From positions 40,008 to 104,007 of the forward strand of contig NZ_FNZR01000013.1 of NCBI RefSeq assembly GCF_900109365.1: DNA of 64,000 nt, read 5' to 3'. The notes under the pieces were generated by a model. That model saw only the letters and a list, made by a program, of their open reading frames with translations. It had not been told where the DNA came from and did not search any database. Numbering within the stretch: position 1 is the stretch's first letter; each line of letters opens with the position of its first letter. This stretch comes from Parapedobacter koreensis (GTDB taxonomy: Bacteria; Bacteroidota; Bacteroidia; Sphingobacteriales; Sphingobacteriaceae). Both the position numbers and the translations under genes were made by a program. Below are positions 47,046 through 53,823 of the stretch, in pieces.

Positions 47046-47255
47046 TTATTCATCATCTACATATTCCAGAATGTCGCCCGGCTGGCAGTCCAAAGCTTTG
47101 CAAATTGCCGCTAAGGTGCTAAAGCGAATGGCTTTCGCTTTCCCTGTCTTTAAGATAGAAAGGTTGGATAATGTCAGATCAACCCGTTCAGAAAGTTCAT
47201 TCAGGGAAATCTTGCGCTTTGCCATCATCACGTCTAAGTTTACAATAATCGGCAT
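47046..47255 (-). CDS. YozG-like XRE regulator
   Basis: 69 residues. A minimal Cro/CI HTH: MAKRKISLNELSERVDL, then NLSILKTGKAKAIRFSTLAAICKALDCQPGDIL, the form common in tiny regulators paired with DUF2975 proteins. It starts 3 bases after the DUF2975 stop, so it is in the same transcript. It probably represses its own operon through the palindrome at 47774-47787. Confidence 0.9.
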   Translation of the reverse strand: MPIIVNLDVMMAKRKISLNELSERVDLTLSNLSILKTGKAKAIRFSTLAAICKALDCQPGDILEYVDDE

Positions 47256-47258
47256 AGC

Positions 47259-47738
47259 TTAAATTGTTAGGTCATTTTCAGATTTCATATCCACGGCATT
47301 TTGCAATAGTCTCTCAAATATGGCCGCAGCAGTGGCAACTACAATAGAAGCAAGCGTAGTCACCATACACATAGCAAGAAAACCCGCAGGGTCGTCTTCT
47401 TTACTATGGAATATCCGTATATACAGTCCCGCCGTCACTATGGCAATACTTAGTACGATGGCGCAATATTTTATACCCCTTAGTGCCTTAACAGCGTTTG
47501 GGGAGAATACCTTATTTTGTCCGATGTAGCCAAGTAACCTGAACGCCTTGTAGAGCGCAATAAAAAAAGCGATTGATACAGCGTAGCCATACAGGATGAG
47601 CGGGTCAGCGTAAATGCTCAACAAATCCAAGTTTGCGGCCCTTCCCTCAGTCAGGGGAAACCAAATCAAAATGGCAAGTGCCACCATACCGATCAGCACG
47701 ATAACTGCCTGGAGAAATACGATTGAAATACTTTTCAT
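47259..47738 (-). CDS. DUF2975 membrane protein
   Basis: 159 residues with four hydrophobic segments (about 8-28, 50-68, 92-112, 124-146), the DUF2975 size and layout. Members are always paired with a small XRE regulator, here the next gene. The role of the family is not known. A TATGTTTG -7 box lies upstream at 47767-47774. Confidence 0.85.
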   Translation of the reverse strand: MKSISIVFLQAVIVLIGMVALAILIWFPLTEGRAANLDLLSIYADPLILYGYAVSIAFFIALYKAFRLLGYIGQNKVFSPNAVKALRGIKYCAIVLSIAIVTAGLYIRIFHSKEDDPAGFLAMCMVTTLASIVVATAAAIFERLLQNAVDMKSENDLTI

Positions 47739-47766
47739 AACGATTTTATGAATCTATTTTACTCCG

Positions 47767-47787
47767 CAAACATAATAAATATTTATT
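47767..47787 (-). promoter_or_regulatory. Promoter and palindrome of the DUF2975-XRE pair
   Basis: The minus-strand -7 box TATGTTTG (47767-47774) touches a perfect 14-base palindrome AATAAATATTTATT (47774-47787). The palindrome lies in the spacer between the -7 and -33 positions, a good place for a repressor. Confidence 0.5.
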
Positions 47788-47894
47788 GATAAACAATAAA
47801 AATTTGTTGTTTTTGAAAAATGACATTGAAGGCTATATAAGATTTGTAACAATGAAAATTGAAATGAAAAAAGAAAAACCCTCTATTTGTTTTT

Positions 47895-48107
47895 ATGGAA
47901 GCCTACGTAGTATATCCAGAAAATAAAGAACAGCTTTCTGCATTGAAGGCGGTTTTAAAGGCACTTAAAATCAATTTTGAACCTCAGGTCGCCGCCCCTT
48001 TGCCTCCCCATGCCGTGGAAGGAATGAAACGCGGGATCGAAGACTTGGACAATGGGCGGAAAATCCCTTTCAGCGAATTTGAGGAATTGCTGACCCGCAA
48101 CCCATAA
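47895..48107 (+). CDS. Small antitoxin-like protein
   Basis: 70 residues: MEAYVVYPENKEQLSALKAV then KALKINFE, a pattern seen in small Bacteroidota antitoxins (DUF2683-like), with an acidic, helical C-terminus. Its stop overlaps the ATG of a following toxin-like reading frame (TAATG), the usual layout of a translationally coupled type II module. The toxin is broken (next entry), so this would be an orphan antitoxin. Confidence 0.6.
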   Translation: MEAYVVYPENKEQLSALKAVLKALKINFEPQVAAPLPPHAVEGMKRGIEDLDNGRKIPFSEFEELLTRNP

Positions 48108-48398
48108 TGGCAGATTATAAGCTCTACTTTTCTCAGGAAGCGAAAAACAGTTTAAGAAAGATACCCGTCGAGTATTAGGTATCGTTTCCAAATTCCTATT
48201 TGCTTTTCAAACCGTTCAGGAAGATACGCGTGTAAGGCGCGCCATCGTGACACCCAAGACTTTTCCAGCCGCACGACCAATTAGACAAGCGGATCTTTGC
48301 TGCCTTCGGCGTTGGGTGCACAGCATAGGGAGTATCTTGAGCGGGCGGTATTGTTTGTTATTCAGAATATGCGTATCTTTGGGTGTAAAATTAGCCGC
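48107..48398 (+). pseudogene. Decayed toxin after the small antitoxin
   Basis: The ATG at 48107 reads MADYKLYFSQEAKNSLRK..., resembling the start of RelE/ParE-type toxins, but stops at 48176-48178 after 23 codons. One missing base in the AAAAA run near 48151 would put the frame into KKQFKKDTRRVLG..., and further short coding-like pieces (QPHDQLDKRIFAAFG; AQHREYLERAVLFV) lie in other frames up to the next gene. The whole 48107-48398 stretch looks like worn-down coding sequence, possibly from more than one gene. Confidence 0.45.
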
Positions 48399-48650
48399 AT
48401 GAGTAAATTGGAAGTATTGGAGAATATCGGTACGGCAGCTGTAAGGCGCCTGAGGGATAGTAAGCTATCTGCAGGCAAACCGTTTATGATCAACTCCGAT
48501 GAACTGCCGTCTGGGCAAAGTTATTTGGAGTATCCAGATGGCAAGGTTTGCATTGTGCAAGTGTCGGCTGATTCACGTTCATTTGTCATATTGGATACCT
48601 TAGCTGCGTCAGTGGCTGATTCTGTTCGCTTGCGCCACGGAATTGGTTAA
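48399..48650 (+). CDS. Small protein paired with a zeta toxin, probable antitoxin
   Basis: 83 residues from the ATG at 48399; the frame is open from 48297 but the extra 34 residues continue the decayed stretch. MSKLEVLENIGTAAVRRLRD starts it and a beta-rich part follows (SYLEYPDGKVCIVQVS). It is 15 bases upstream of the zeta-family toxin, a position that suggests it is its antidote. I do not recognise the family by a named domain. Confidence 0.6.
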   Translation: MSKLEVLENIGTAAVRRLRDSKLSAGKPFMINSDELPSGQSYLEYPDGKVCIVQVSADSRSFVILDTLAASVADSVRLRHGIG

Positions 48651-48665
48651 ACCTAATATAGTCCG

Positions 48666-49298
48666 ATGCCAGACCTATATATCATTACCGGTTCGAACGG
48701 CGCGGGCAAATCTTCCATTGGGCCGGAGTATTTGCCGCCAAATATCCGAAGCCGATTCTCTGTTTTTGATGGAGATCTCTTATTCGTTAAGAAGCGTCGT
48801 GAATTATTTCCAGCTCAGGTTCCTTCTCCAAAGGAAGCGCGTAAGTTAGCTTATGAATATGTTTCCGACACTTTCGATAGGTTGGTAGAAGAATCTCTTC
48901 GTCGAAATGAAACGTTTGTTTATGAAGGTCATTTCACCAATGACGCCACTTGGCTTACGCCGAGGCGATTCAAAGATGCAGGCTTTCGCATTCATTTGAT
49001 TTTTCTTGGATTGAAGGATCCTGACATATCCCATCTTCGGGTAACCGACCGTGTCAATGATGGGGGGCACTATGTAGATCGACTTACCATCGAGGCCAAT
49101 TTTTATGGAAATTTAGAAAAGTTGAACCAATACCTCCACTTGATTGACCATTTAACTATTATAGACGCATCGGGAGTCAAGCACAACACATTAGCTATTG
49201 TATTAGATGGCAAAATCACGTCAGCGGTGGCCGTTGACGAATTGCCAAAGTGGTTCATCGATTATTTACCAAATGTTGTGGCTTTGATTTCTGATTAA
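48666..49298 (+). CDS. Zeta-toxin-family P-loop kinase
   Basis: 210 residues. Walker A is ITGSNGAGKSS (about 7-17), the catalytic Asp region is FSVFDGDLLF, and the basic lid follows (KKRRELFP). FVYEGHFTN matches the substrate-binding loop of zeta-like kinases. Zeta toxins phosphorylate UDP-sugar precursors of the cell wall; members on bacterial chromosomes may instead be housekeeping kinases of unknown substrate. Together with the small upstream gene it makes a candidate toxin-antitoxin pair. Confidence 0.82.
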   Translation: MPDLYIITGSNGAGKSSIGPEYLPPNIRSRFSVFDGDLLFVKKRRELFPAQVPSPKEARKLAYEYVSDTFDRLVEESLRRNETFVYEGHFTNDATWLTPRRFKDAGFRIHLIFLGLKDPDISHLRVTDRVNDGGHYVDRLTIEANFYGNLEKLNQYLHLIDHLTIIDASGVKHNTLAIVLDGKITSAVAVDELPKWFIDYLPNVVALISD

Positions 49299-49380
49299 AG
49301 TTAATCGCGGCAATTTGAAAGATAAATCTAACCAGCACAGTTGGCCAACAATCCGTTGACTAATTTCATATTGAGAAGTC

Positions 49381-49784
49381 AAACGTTCACCCCCTCCCCC
49401 TCAAAAATACCCCAAAATAGGTATTGCAGCGGTGGCTTCTGAACGATATCTTCGCTTATACGAAGCGCAGAAAAAGCCACCGTTTTACGGAAAGCCGTAA
49501 GGCCGTTGTTTTGCACCGACTACCGACCCACAACCGCCATGCATAAGCGTATACTTTACCTATTCCTTGTCTTCGGATTTTTGTTGCCTGCTGCTTCGGG
49601 TGTGCAGGGTAGGGCAGTAGCCTATACAGCCACGCAGCAAAAGGATACTGTGGTATACATCACCAAGACGTGGGCGAAATACCATAGGGCGGGGCGCCGG
49701 TATCTGTCGCGGAGCCGGATTAAGACTACGAAGAAGGAGGCGATCAATAGTGGATATGGGGCGTGTAAGATTTGTAAGCCGTGA
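49381..49784 (+). repeat. Direct repeat, copy 1 (structured 5' block plus secreted-protein gene)
   Basis: Matches 53196-53718. Block A (49381-49524) pairs with 53196-53336, and block B (49531-49784) with 53465-53718, each 254 bases. Six bases separate the blocks here and 128 in copy 2. Block A holds several hairpins: ATACC/GGTAT, CTTCG/CGAAG, TTACGG/CCGTAA, and here a 9-base outer stem CGGTGGCTT/AAGCCACCG. Confidence 0.85.
49539..49784 (+). CDS. Small secreted protein, copy 1
   Basis: 81 residues from the ATG at 49539. Signal peptide (MHKRILYLFLVFGFLLPAA), then VVYITKTWAKYHRAGRRYLSR and a C-terminal YGACKICKP. The tail matches a small domain seen at the end of nucleases and lipoproteins, in which a first Cys (YHRTGCRYL in copy 2) and a C-terminal CxxC are conserved; here the first Cys is replaced by Arg. 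Function unknown. Very close to copy 2 at 53473. Confidence 0.75.
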   Translation: MHKRILYLFLVFGFLLPAASGVQGRAVAYTATQQKDTVVYITKTWAKYHRAGRRYLSRSRIKTTKKEAINSGYGACKICKP

Positions 49785-49822
49785 GGGCAAATTAGGGTAG
49801 AGAAGAAAATATTAATTACGGC

Positions 49823-50026
49823 ATGAAAGATAGGTTTCGTACATTTTTGATACGTAATGGAATCACAAACTGTAAGCCGAACGTGTCATCCAATTATTTT
49901 CTAAGAGCAAAGCGACAATTAACGCGAATACTTGGTTGGGCCACCATTTCTTATCTAGGCGTTCTGATAGCCCTGCTTTCATATTTTAAAGATTTGTCGT
50001 TGGTTTATTATATTTTGTTTGTGTGA
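49823..50026 (+). CDS. Short hypothetical membrane protein, doubtful
   Basis: 67 residues. A basic N-terminus and one or two hydrophobic stretches (WATISYLGVLIALLSYF, then LVYYILFV) that end abruptly. No family recognised. It may be a fragment or non-coding; composition is AT-rich like its surroundings. Confidence 0.25.
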   Translation: MKDRFRTFLIRNGITNCKPNVSSNYFLRAKRQLTRILGWATISYLGVLIALLSYFKDLSLVYYILFV

Positions 50027-50122
50027 TTTTGCTAAAAATATTATCCAAGTATGAGTCGAATTACTTATATTTGAAAATCAATTTTGTGTAATAAATTAAT
50101 TATCAACCCGCGCAAAATATTG

Positions 50123-50169
50123 TTTGTTTCAATATTAGCATTATATTTGCGCTTAACTTATATGTTAAG
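50123..50169 (+). promoter_or_regulatory. Promoter and operator of the TAC operon
   Basis: TTTG at 50123-50126 and TATATTTG at 50142-50149 are 19 bases apart, a full match to the Bacteroidota -33/-7 promoter. Immediately after the -7 box, at the expected transcription start, lies an inverted repeat CTTAAC-TTATAT-GTTAAG (50152-50169), placed to let the HigA-like antitoxin repress the operon. The rest of the 385-base gap from 49785 holds only a doubtful ORF. Confidence 0.65.
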
Positions 50170-50667
50170 TTGTTTGTCCGATTAGTCAGATTCAGAAGGT
50201 TATCCTTTAGGAAGGTCTACTATTATACAGCGCATATAGAAGGTGCTGATAATATCGAGTTTCAGGATTTTCTGGTTCGTATGAGCGATAATATTGAGTA
50301 TCGCGAACAACTTGGTATGATATTACAATATATCGAAGAAATAGGAGAGAAGTATGGTGCACTTAGGGGACATTTCAAGCATGAGCGGAGTGCGGATGCT
50401 TTGCCGCCACCATATTACATTCAACCGGGCAAACCAAATAGATATGGTTTACGCCTGTACTGTATAAGGCTTAGCAATGATATCGTCGTCTTGTTGAATG
50501 GCGATTTGAAAACGGAGAATAATCCAGAAGACTGCCCGAATTGCCGTCGTCATTTCCGGTTTGCCAATGCGCTGGCTCGCAAACTTGATGAAGCAATCCG
50601 TGCTAAGGATATTATTTTAAATGGAAGAGAACTCGAAATGGATGAAGATTTCGAAGTGGAATTGTAA
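50170..50667 (+). CDS. HigB-like toxin of a toxin-antitoxin-chaperone operon
   Basis: 165 residues, read from a TTG at 50170; no ATG fits upstream in frame before the stop at 50092, and the first internal ATG is residue 38, so the true start is uncertain. Core sequence: KVYYYTAHIEG, IEEIGEKYGALRGHFKHER, then NRYGLRLYCIRLSNDIVVLLNGDLKT, which is the beta-sheet core of RelE/HigB-type mRNA interferases, followed by ARKLDEAIRAKDI. It is first in the order toxin-antitoxin-chaperone, as in HigBA-type modules. It would cleave mRNA on the ribosome. Confidence 0.72.
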   Translation: MFVRLVRFRRLSFRKVYYYTAHIEGADNIEFQDFLVRMSDNIEYREQLGMILQYIEEIGEKYGALRGHFKHERSADALPPPYYIQPGKPNRYGLRLYCIRLSNDIVVLLNGDLKTENNPEDCPNCRRHFRFANALARKLDEAIRAKDIILNGRELEMDEDFEVEL

Positions 50668-50692
50668 AAACAACTAAAACCAACAGAATAAA

Positions 50693-51172
50693 ATGAAACG
50701 CCCAGAAGTAATAAACGATTTACCGCTGTTTGACGAAATTCTTAACAGTACCAGTCAGGAGTCTAAGCTTTATGTCACACGGTCGCTGGCTATTGCCAAT
50801 CAGATTATTATGATTCTGGAGAAGAAAGGGATGAAACAAAAAGATCTTGCCTTATTACTGGGAAAGAAGGAGGCAGAAGTGAGCCGTTGGCTAGCGGGAT
50901 TTCATAATTTTACCATCAAGTCTATAGCAAAGATTGAATCCGCACTGGGTGAGCAACTCATTTTCACCGAATCAGAAATCCGAGCAGGGCAAACATCACC
51001 GGCTGCGATAGCTGTGCATTCCGATCTGGATGTGAAGGAAGTCGATATCCAAGCATTCATCAAGATGAAGTACCCCACTCCAGATGGACTCTGGATATTC
51101 CACCCGAACAAGCCGGAGGAGGCCGAAATCACATATAGCCAGCCAAGGCAGAAACGACAAATTGTAGCCTAA
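50693..51172 (+). CDS. HigA-like XRE antitoxin with a C-terminal extension (probable chaperone-addiction domain)
   Basis: 159 residues. An XRE HTH occupies about 38-92 (MKQKDLALLLGKKEAEVSRWLAG, HNFTIKSIAKIESALGE). After it comes a 45-residue tail (VDIQAFIKMKYPTPDGLWIF...) of the kind that makes a HigA antitoxin dependent on its SecB-like chaperone. It is 25 bases after the toxin and overlaps the chaperone gene by one base. It probably binds the inverted repeat at 50152-50169. Confidence 0.78.
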   Translation: MKRPEVINDLPLFDEILNSTSQESKLYVTRSLAIANQIIMILEKKGMKQKDLALLLGKKEAEVSRWLAGFHNFTIKSIAKIESALGEQLIFTESEIRAGQTSPAAIAVHSDLDVKEVDIQAFIKMKYPTPDGLWIFHPNKPEEAEITYSQPRQKRQIVA

Positions 51173-51660
51173 TGATAGTTAAGCGCTCTCCATTGGATTT
51201 AGCTGAGTTTGCGTTAGTCAATCAGCAATACAAGTTTACGCCACCTGATGAAGATAAGATAGACGTTGGTGCCTTGGTGGACCAATATGAGATTGACATC
51301 GATTTCTCAATAAATACCCAAGATAATATACGTTTCCAAGTATATGTGGCTATCGGTGTCAATAAGAACGGTGCATTGCCAGGATATGCCATTTCGTCCG
51401 AAGGGGTTGGTTTTTTTGATTTCTCCAAAGCGGCAGACATTTCAAAAAAGGAAAAGGGGGAGTTTCTGCAGTTTTCAGGAATCAGTATTTGTATCAATCA
51501 AATGCGTGGCATCATTGCTACACTTACGTCTAATGGGCCGTTTGGCAAGTACCTCTTGCCTTCCATTGATGTAAATGATTTGCTGAGCGAAAAACTGAAG
51601 GCAATATCGAAAGGTGGCGCGAAATCCCCCAAGGCATCGAAGACATCCCCCAAAAAATAA
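51172..51660 (+). CDS. SecB-like chaperone of the TAC operon
   Basis: 162 residues. The N-terminal strands (RFQVYVAIGVNKNG) and the C-terminal FSGISICINQMRGIIATLTS...FGKYLLPSIDVNDLL follow the SecB pattern, in which the corresponding helix and [22 protein letters not shown]-like end are found. A Lys/Ser/Pro-rich tail ends it. In mycobacterial TAC modules a SecB-like protein protects the antitoxin from degradation. The start overlaps the antitoxin stop (TAATGATAG), so the two are translationally coupled. Identification is from pattern, not from an alignment. Confidence 0.65.
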   Translation: MIVKRSPLDLAEFALVNQQYKFTPPDEDKIDVGALVDQYEIDIDFSINTQDNIRFQVYVAIGVNKNGALPGYAISSEGVGFFDFSKAADISKKEKGEFLQFSGISICINQMRGIIATLTSNGPFGKYLLPSIDVNDLLSEKLKAISKGGAKSPKASKTSPKK

Positions 51661-51666
51661 TTGTAG

Positions 51667-51822
51667 GCGTTTCAGGGGAGATTACAGAGGAAGCCAGTCG
51701 TATCGCATATCCGGATATCTCATGCTATTATAGCCCGGCTGAAATCCGGAGATATCGAATGGTCCCGCGATGGCTCGGAATTGGAAGGGGATTTAAACTT
51801 TGGTGAAGATGAAGACTATTAA
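51667..51822 (+). pseudogene. C-terminal fragment of a second HigB-like toxin
   Basis: The frame from 51667 ends with HIRISHAIIARLKSGDIEWS and DGSELEGDLNFGEDEDY, then TAA at 51820-51822. It resembles the end of the intact toxin (ANALARKLDEAIRAKDIIL...ELEMDEDFEVEL). No N-terminal part precedes it; the chaperone gene ends just before. Its stop overlaps the start of the following antitoxin fragment, the coupling expected of a real pair. Confidence 0.6.
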
Positions 51823-52105
51823 AAAAGCAAGGAAAATCGGCAGTCCGCTGATCAGCGGAATTATGGACGAATTGACCCCCGTAGAAAAAGTACAAACAGC
51901 GGTCAAAATGCGACTGGCAGCCAAATTGGACGATTTGATCAAGCAACGAGGTTGGAGCAAAGGGGATTTTGCCGACCGTGTAGGCAAGCATCCATCGGAA
52001 ATTACCAAGTGGCTGAGCGGTACGCACAATTTTTTACCCAACTTCTACCCAACTTCCACCCAACTTTTTCACCCAATATTACCCGTTTTCCTTTTTAGTT
52101 TTTAA
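51809..52105 (+). pseudogene. Truncated second HigA-like antitoxin
   Basis: 98 residues from the ATG at 51809. It has a proper HTH (KLDDLIKQRGWSKGDFADRVGKHPSEITKWLSGTHNF), ending exactly where the fourth and fifth helices should begin; the remaining residues (LPNFYPTSTQLFHPILPV...) come from a short tandem repeat and are not antitoxin-like. The protein is probably non-functional, or a DNA-binding-only relic that could still bind an operator. Confidence 0.6.
52036..52068 (+). repeat. Three 11-base tandem repeats at the truncation point
   Basis: ACCCAACTTCT, ACCCAACTTCC and ACCCAACTTTT stand end to end, followed by further ACCC-containing bases. They begin right where the antitoxin homology ends, so they may mark the breakpoint. 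Confidence 0.75.
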
Positions 52106-52263
52106 AGTGTGTGTTAGGCTTTTTTGCAATACATAATCGGTTTATCAGTCGAAAGCCAGTTTTTGCTTTGTAAGAGTAGGGAAGGAAGTGGTTTAGCGGG
52201 ATACTAGATTTTCCTTAGTCAATTAGTAAACTGAAAACTGGTATAAATTTATTTTGCCTAACA

Positions 52264-52284
52264 GTAGTGTTTTTACTACCTTTG
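52264..52284 (+). promoter_or_regulatory. -7 box and inverted repeat before hicA
   Basis: TACCTTTG (52277-52284) matches TAnnTTTG. An inverted repeat GTAGT...ACTAC (52264-52279) overlaps its first bases and could be the HicB operator. The closest TTTG (52253-52256) is 24 bases upstream, slightly too far for a standard -33 box. Confidence 0.45.
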
Positions 52285-52361
52285 TATCGAAGATGGGCTC
52301 AATGGTGTGAGACCTATTATTTGAGGCTTAAAATAATTGTTCACACTAAAATTGGTTCCTT

Positions 52362-52541
52362 ATGAAATCGAGCGAGTTCCATCGGTTTCTGCGGAAGAAT
52401 GGCTGGAATCATATCCGTACCAGTGGTAGTCATTACATATATGAAAAGGATGGGAGGACTTATCCCGTTCCGTATCATGGTAACAAGGAAATGGGAGAAG
52501 GTCTCCGTAGAAAAATCATCAAGGATTTGGGGCTGAAATAA
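52362..52541 (+). CDS. hicA: HicA-family toxin (mRNA interferase)
   Basis: 59 residues, read by hand from the ATG at 52362. The HicA dsRBD-like fold is clear: SSEFHRFLRKNGWNHIRTSG, the catalytic His in SGSHYIYEKDG, then the VPYHGNKEMGEGLRRKIIKD end. It would cut mRNA independently of the ribosome and arrest growth. HicB follows 40 bases later. A 78-base leader separates it from its -7 box. Confidence 0.9.
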   Translation: MKSSEFHRFLRKNGWNHIRTSGSHYIYEKDGRTYPVPYHGNKEMGEGLRRKIIKDLGLK

Positions 52542-52581
52542 TCCCCAAATTCTTATTTGTCACACATCGTATTTTTATATT

Positions 52582-52983
52582 ATGAAAACACTGAAAATTA
52601 TCATTGAGCGGAGTGCTGATATGTTCAGTGCTTATGCAGAGAATGTTCCAGGTATTTATGGGGGCGGGGATACTGTGGAAGAAGCAAAACAATCCATATT
52701 GGAAAGTATCGCATTATTAAAGGAATACAATACTCCGGAAAATATCCCTCCTTTTCTTAAAGGGGATTACAGTATTGTTTATCATTTCGATGCCGAAAGT
52801 TTCTTGAATTATTACAAGGGTATATTTACCAATGCAGCTTTGGAAAAAATCACGGGTATCAACCAGCGCCAGCTTCAACACTATTCTTCCGGTCTTAAGA
52901 AACCTCGGCAACCCCAACTGAAAAAAATCGAAGACGGTCTTCATAGGTTGGCGGCCGAGTTACAGTCGGTGGAATTGGTTTGA
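52582..52983 (+). CDS. hicB: HicB-family antitoxin with C-terminal HTH
   Basis: 133 residues. The N-terminal partial RNase-H-like domain (FSAYAENVPGIYGGGDTVEEAKQSILESI, here about 14-43) is the HicB core that covers the toxin active site. The C-terminal 50 residues (LEKITGINQRQLQHYSSGLK) are an XRE-like DNA-binding segment, so HicB also represses the operon. It pairs with the HicA upstream. Confidence 0.9.
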   Translation: MKTLKIIIERSADMFSAYAENVPGIYGGGDTVEEAKQSILESIALLKEYNTPENIPPFLKGDYSIVYHFDAESFLNYYKGIFTNAALEKITGINQRQLQHYSSGLKKPRQPQLKKIEDGLHRLAAELQSVELV

Positions 52984-53195
52984 GACTTCTTTTAGTTGTT
53001 TGATTAGTTTTGGGACAACGGTTCCTTTCGGAGCGATGCTTTGCAAGAATTGAAGAACTTTTCTGTCTGATTAAAAAGGCCTGAGCTGTACCGAAATAAA
53101 GAAATTTTCCTTTTATTAGTTGCGTTTGGTCAATAATAATCCATGCCCCAACTTTGACGATTAATTAACTTATGTCTTATGCAAAAAAAGATAGT

Positions 53196-53718
53196 AAACG
53201 TTTCACCTCCCCTCAAAAATACCCCAAAATAGGTATTGCAGCGATCCCTGCTGAGCGATATCTTCGCTTATACGAAGCGCAGAAAAAGCCACCGCTTTAC
53301 GGAAAACCGTAAGGCCGTTGTTTTGCACCGATTACCTTTGCGTAGCGGGCATTTGCAATTTTCATCACAATGGCTTATCTTAGATTTCGCAACGACCAAT
53401 ATAAACTCCAGTACCGGATTAAAACGATTAAAGAAAAGAAACAAATCAATCTTAACCATTCATTCAACCGCCATGTATAAGCGTATACTTTACCTATTTC
53501 TTGTCTTCGGATTTTTGTTGCCTGCTGCTTCAGGTGTGCAGGGTAGGGCAGTAGCCTATACAGCCACGCAGCAAAAAGATACGGTGGTGTACATCACCAA
53601 GACGGGGGCGAAGTACCATCGGACGGGATGCCGATATCTCTCGCGGAGCCAGATTAAGACGACGAAGAAGGAGGCTGTCAAGAATGGGTATGGGGCATGT
53701 AAGGTGTGTGGACCCTAA
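53196..53718 (+). repeat. Direct repeat, copy 2
   Basis: Matches 49381-49784 (see that entry). The 5' block keeps the CTTCG/CGAAG and TTACGG/CCGTAA hairpins but not the outer stem, because the left arm differs (GATCCCTGCT). A 128-base segment at 53337-53464 separates the 5' block from the gene. The rest of the 489-base gap after hicB (52984-53195) shows nothing I can name. Confidence 0.85.
53473..53718 (+). CDS. Small secreted protein, copy 2
   Basis: 81 residues from the ATG at 53473; the open frame reaches back to 53236 but that part translates the repeat block. Signal peptide as in copy 1, then KYHRTGCRYLSRSQIKTTKK and YGACKVCGP. The three Cys residues and His are in the arrangement of a small zinc-binding-like tail found at the ends of bacterial nucleases. 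Copy 2 keeps the Cys that copy 1 has lost and is the better candidate for the working protein. Confidence 0.8.
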   Translation: MYKRILYLFLVFGFLLPAASGVQGRAVAYTATQQKDTVVYITKTGAKYHRTGCRYLSRSQIKTTKKEAVKNGYGACKVCGP

Positions 53719-53738
53719 TCACGTAAAATATCAACAGT

Positions 53739-53763
53739 GAGAGTTCGAGTCTCTCTCGGGACG
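53739..53763 (+). other. tRNA 3'-end fragment (attachment-site-like)
   Basis: GAGAG-TTCGAGT-CTCTC is a perfect five-base-pair T arm with a standard T loop, followed by TCGGGAC and a discriminator G, i.e. the 3' strand of an acceptor stem. No 5' half (it would start GTCCCGA) is present nearby. Such 3' fragments are left at the distal end of elements that integrate into tRNA genes. It does not match the tRNA-Arg at 39850. Confidence 0.65.
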
Positions 53764-53823
53764 TCACTAATAAAATTGAAAAAAGCAAACTAAAAAATAG
53801 CATAAAACAACACAAAGATACGA

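Noticed and set aside
48297..48650. Long start for the zeta-toxin partner
   Set aside because: The 34 extra residues belong to the decayed stretch; the ATG at 48399 gives a protein with a normal N-terminus.
53236..53718. 160-residue reading of the copy-2 secreted protein
   Set aside because: The first 79 residues translate the structured repeat block; the signal peptide starts at 53473, as in copy 1.
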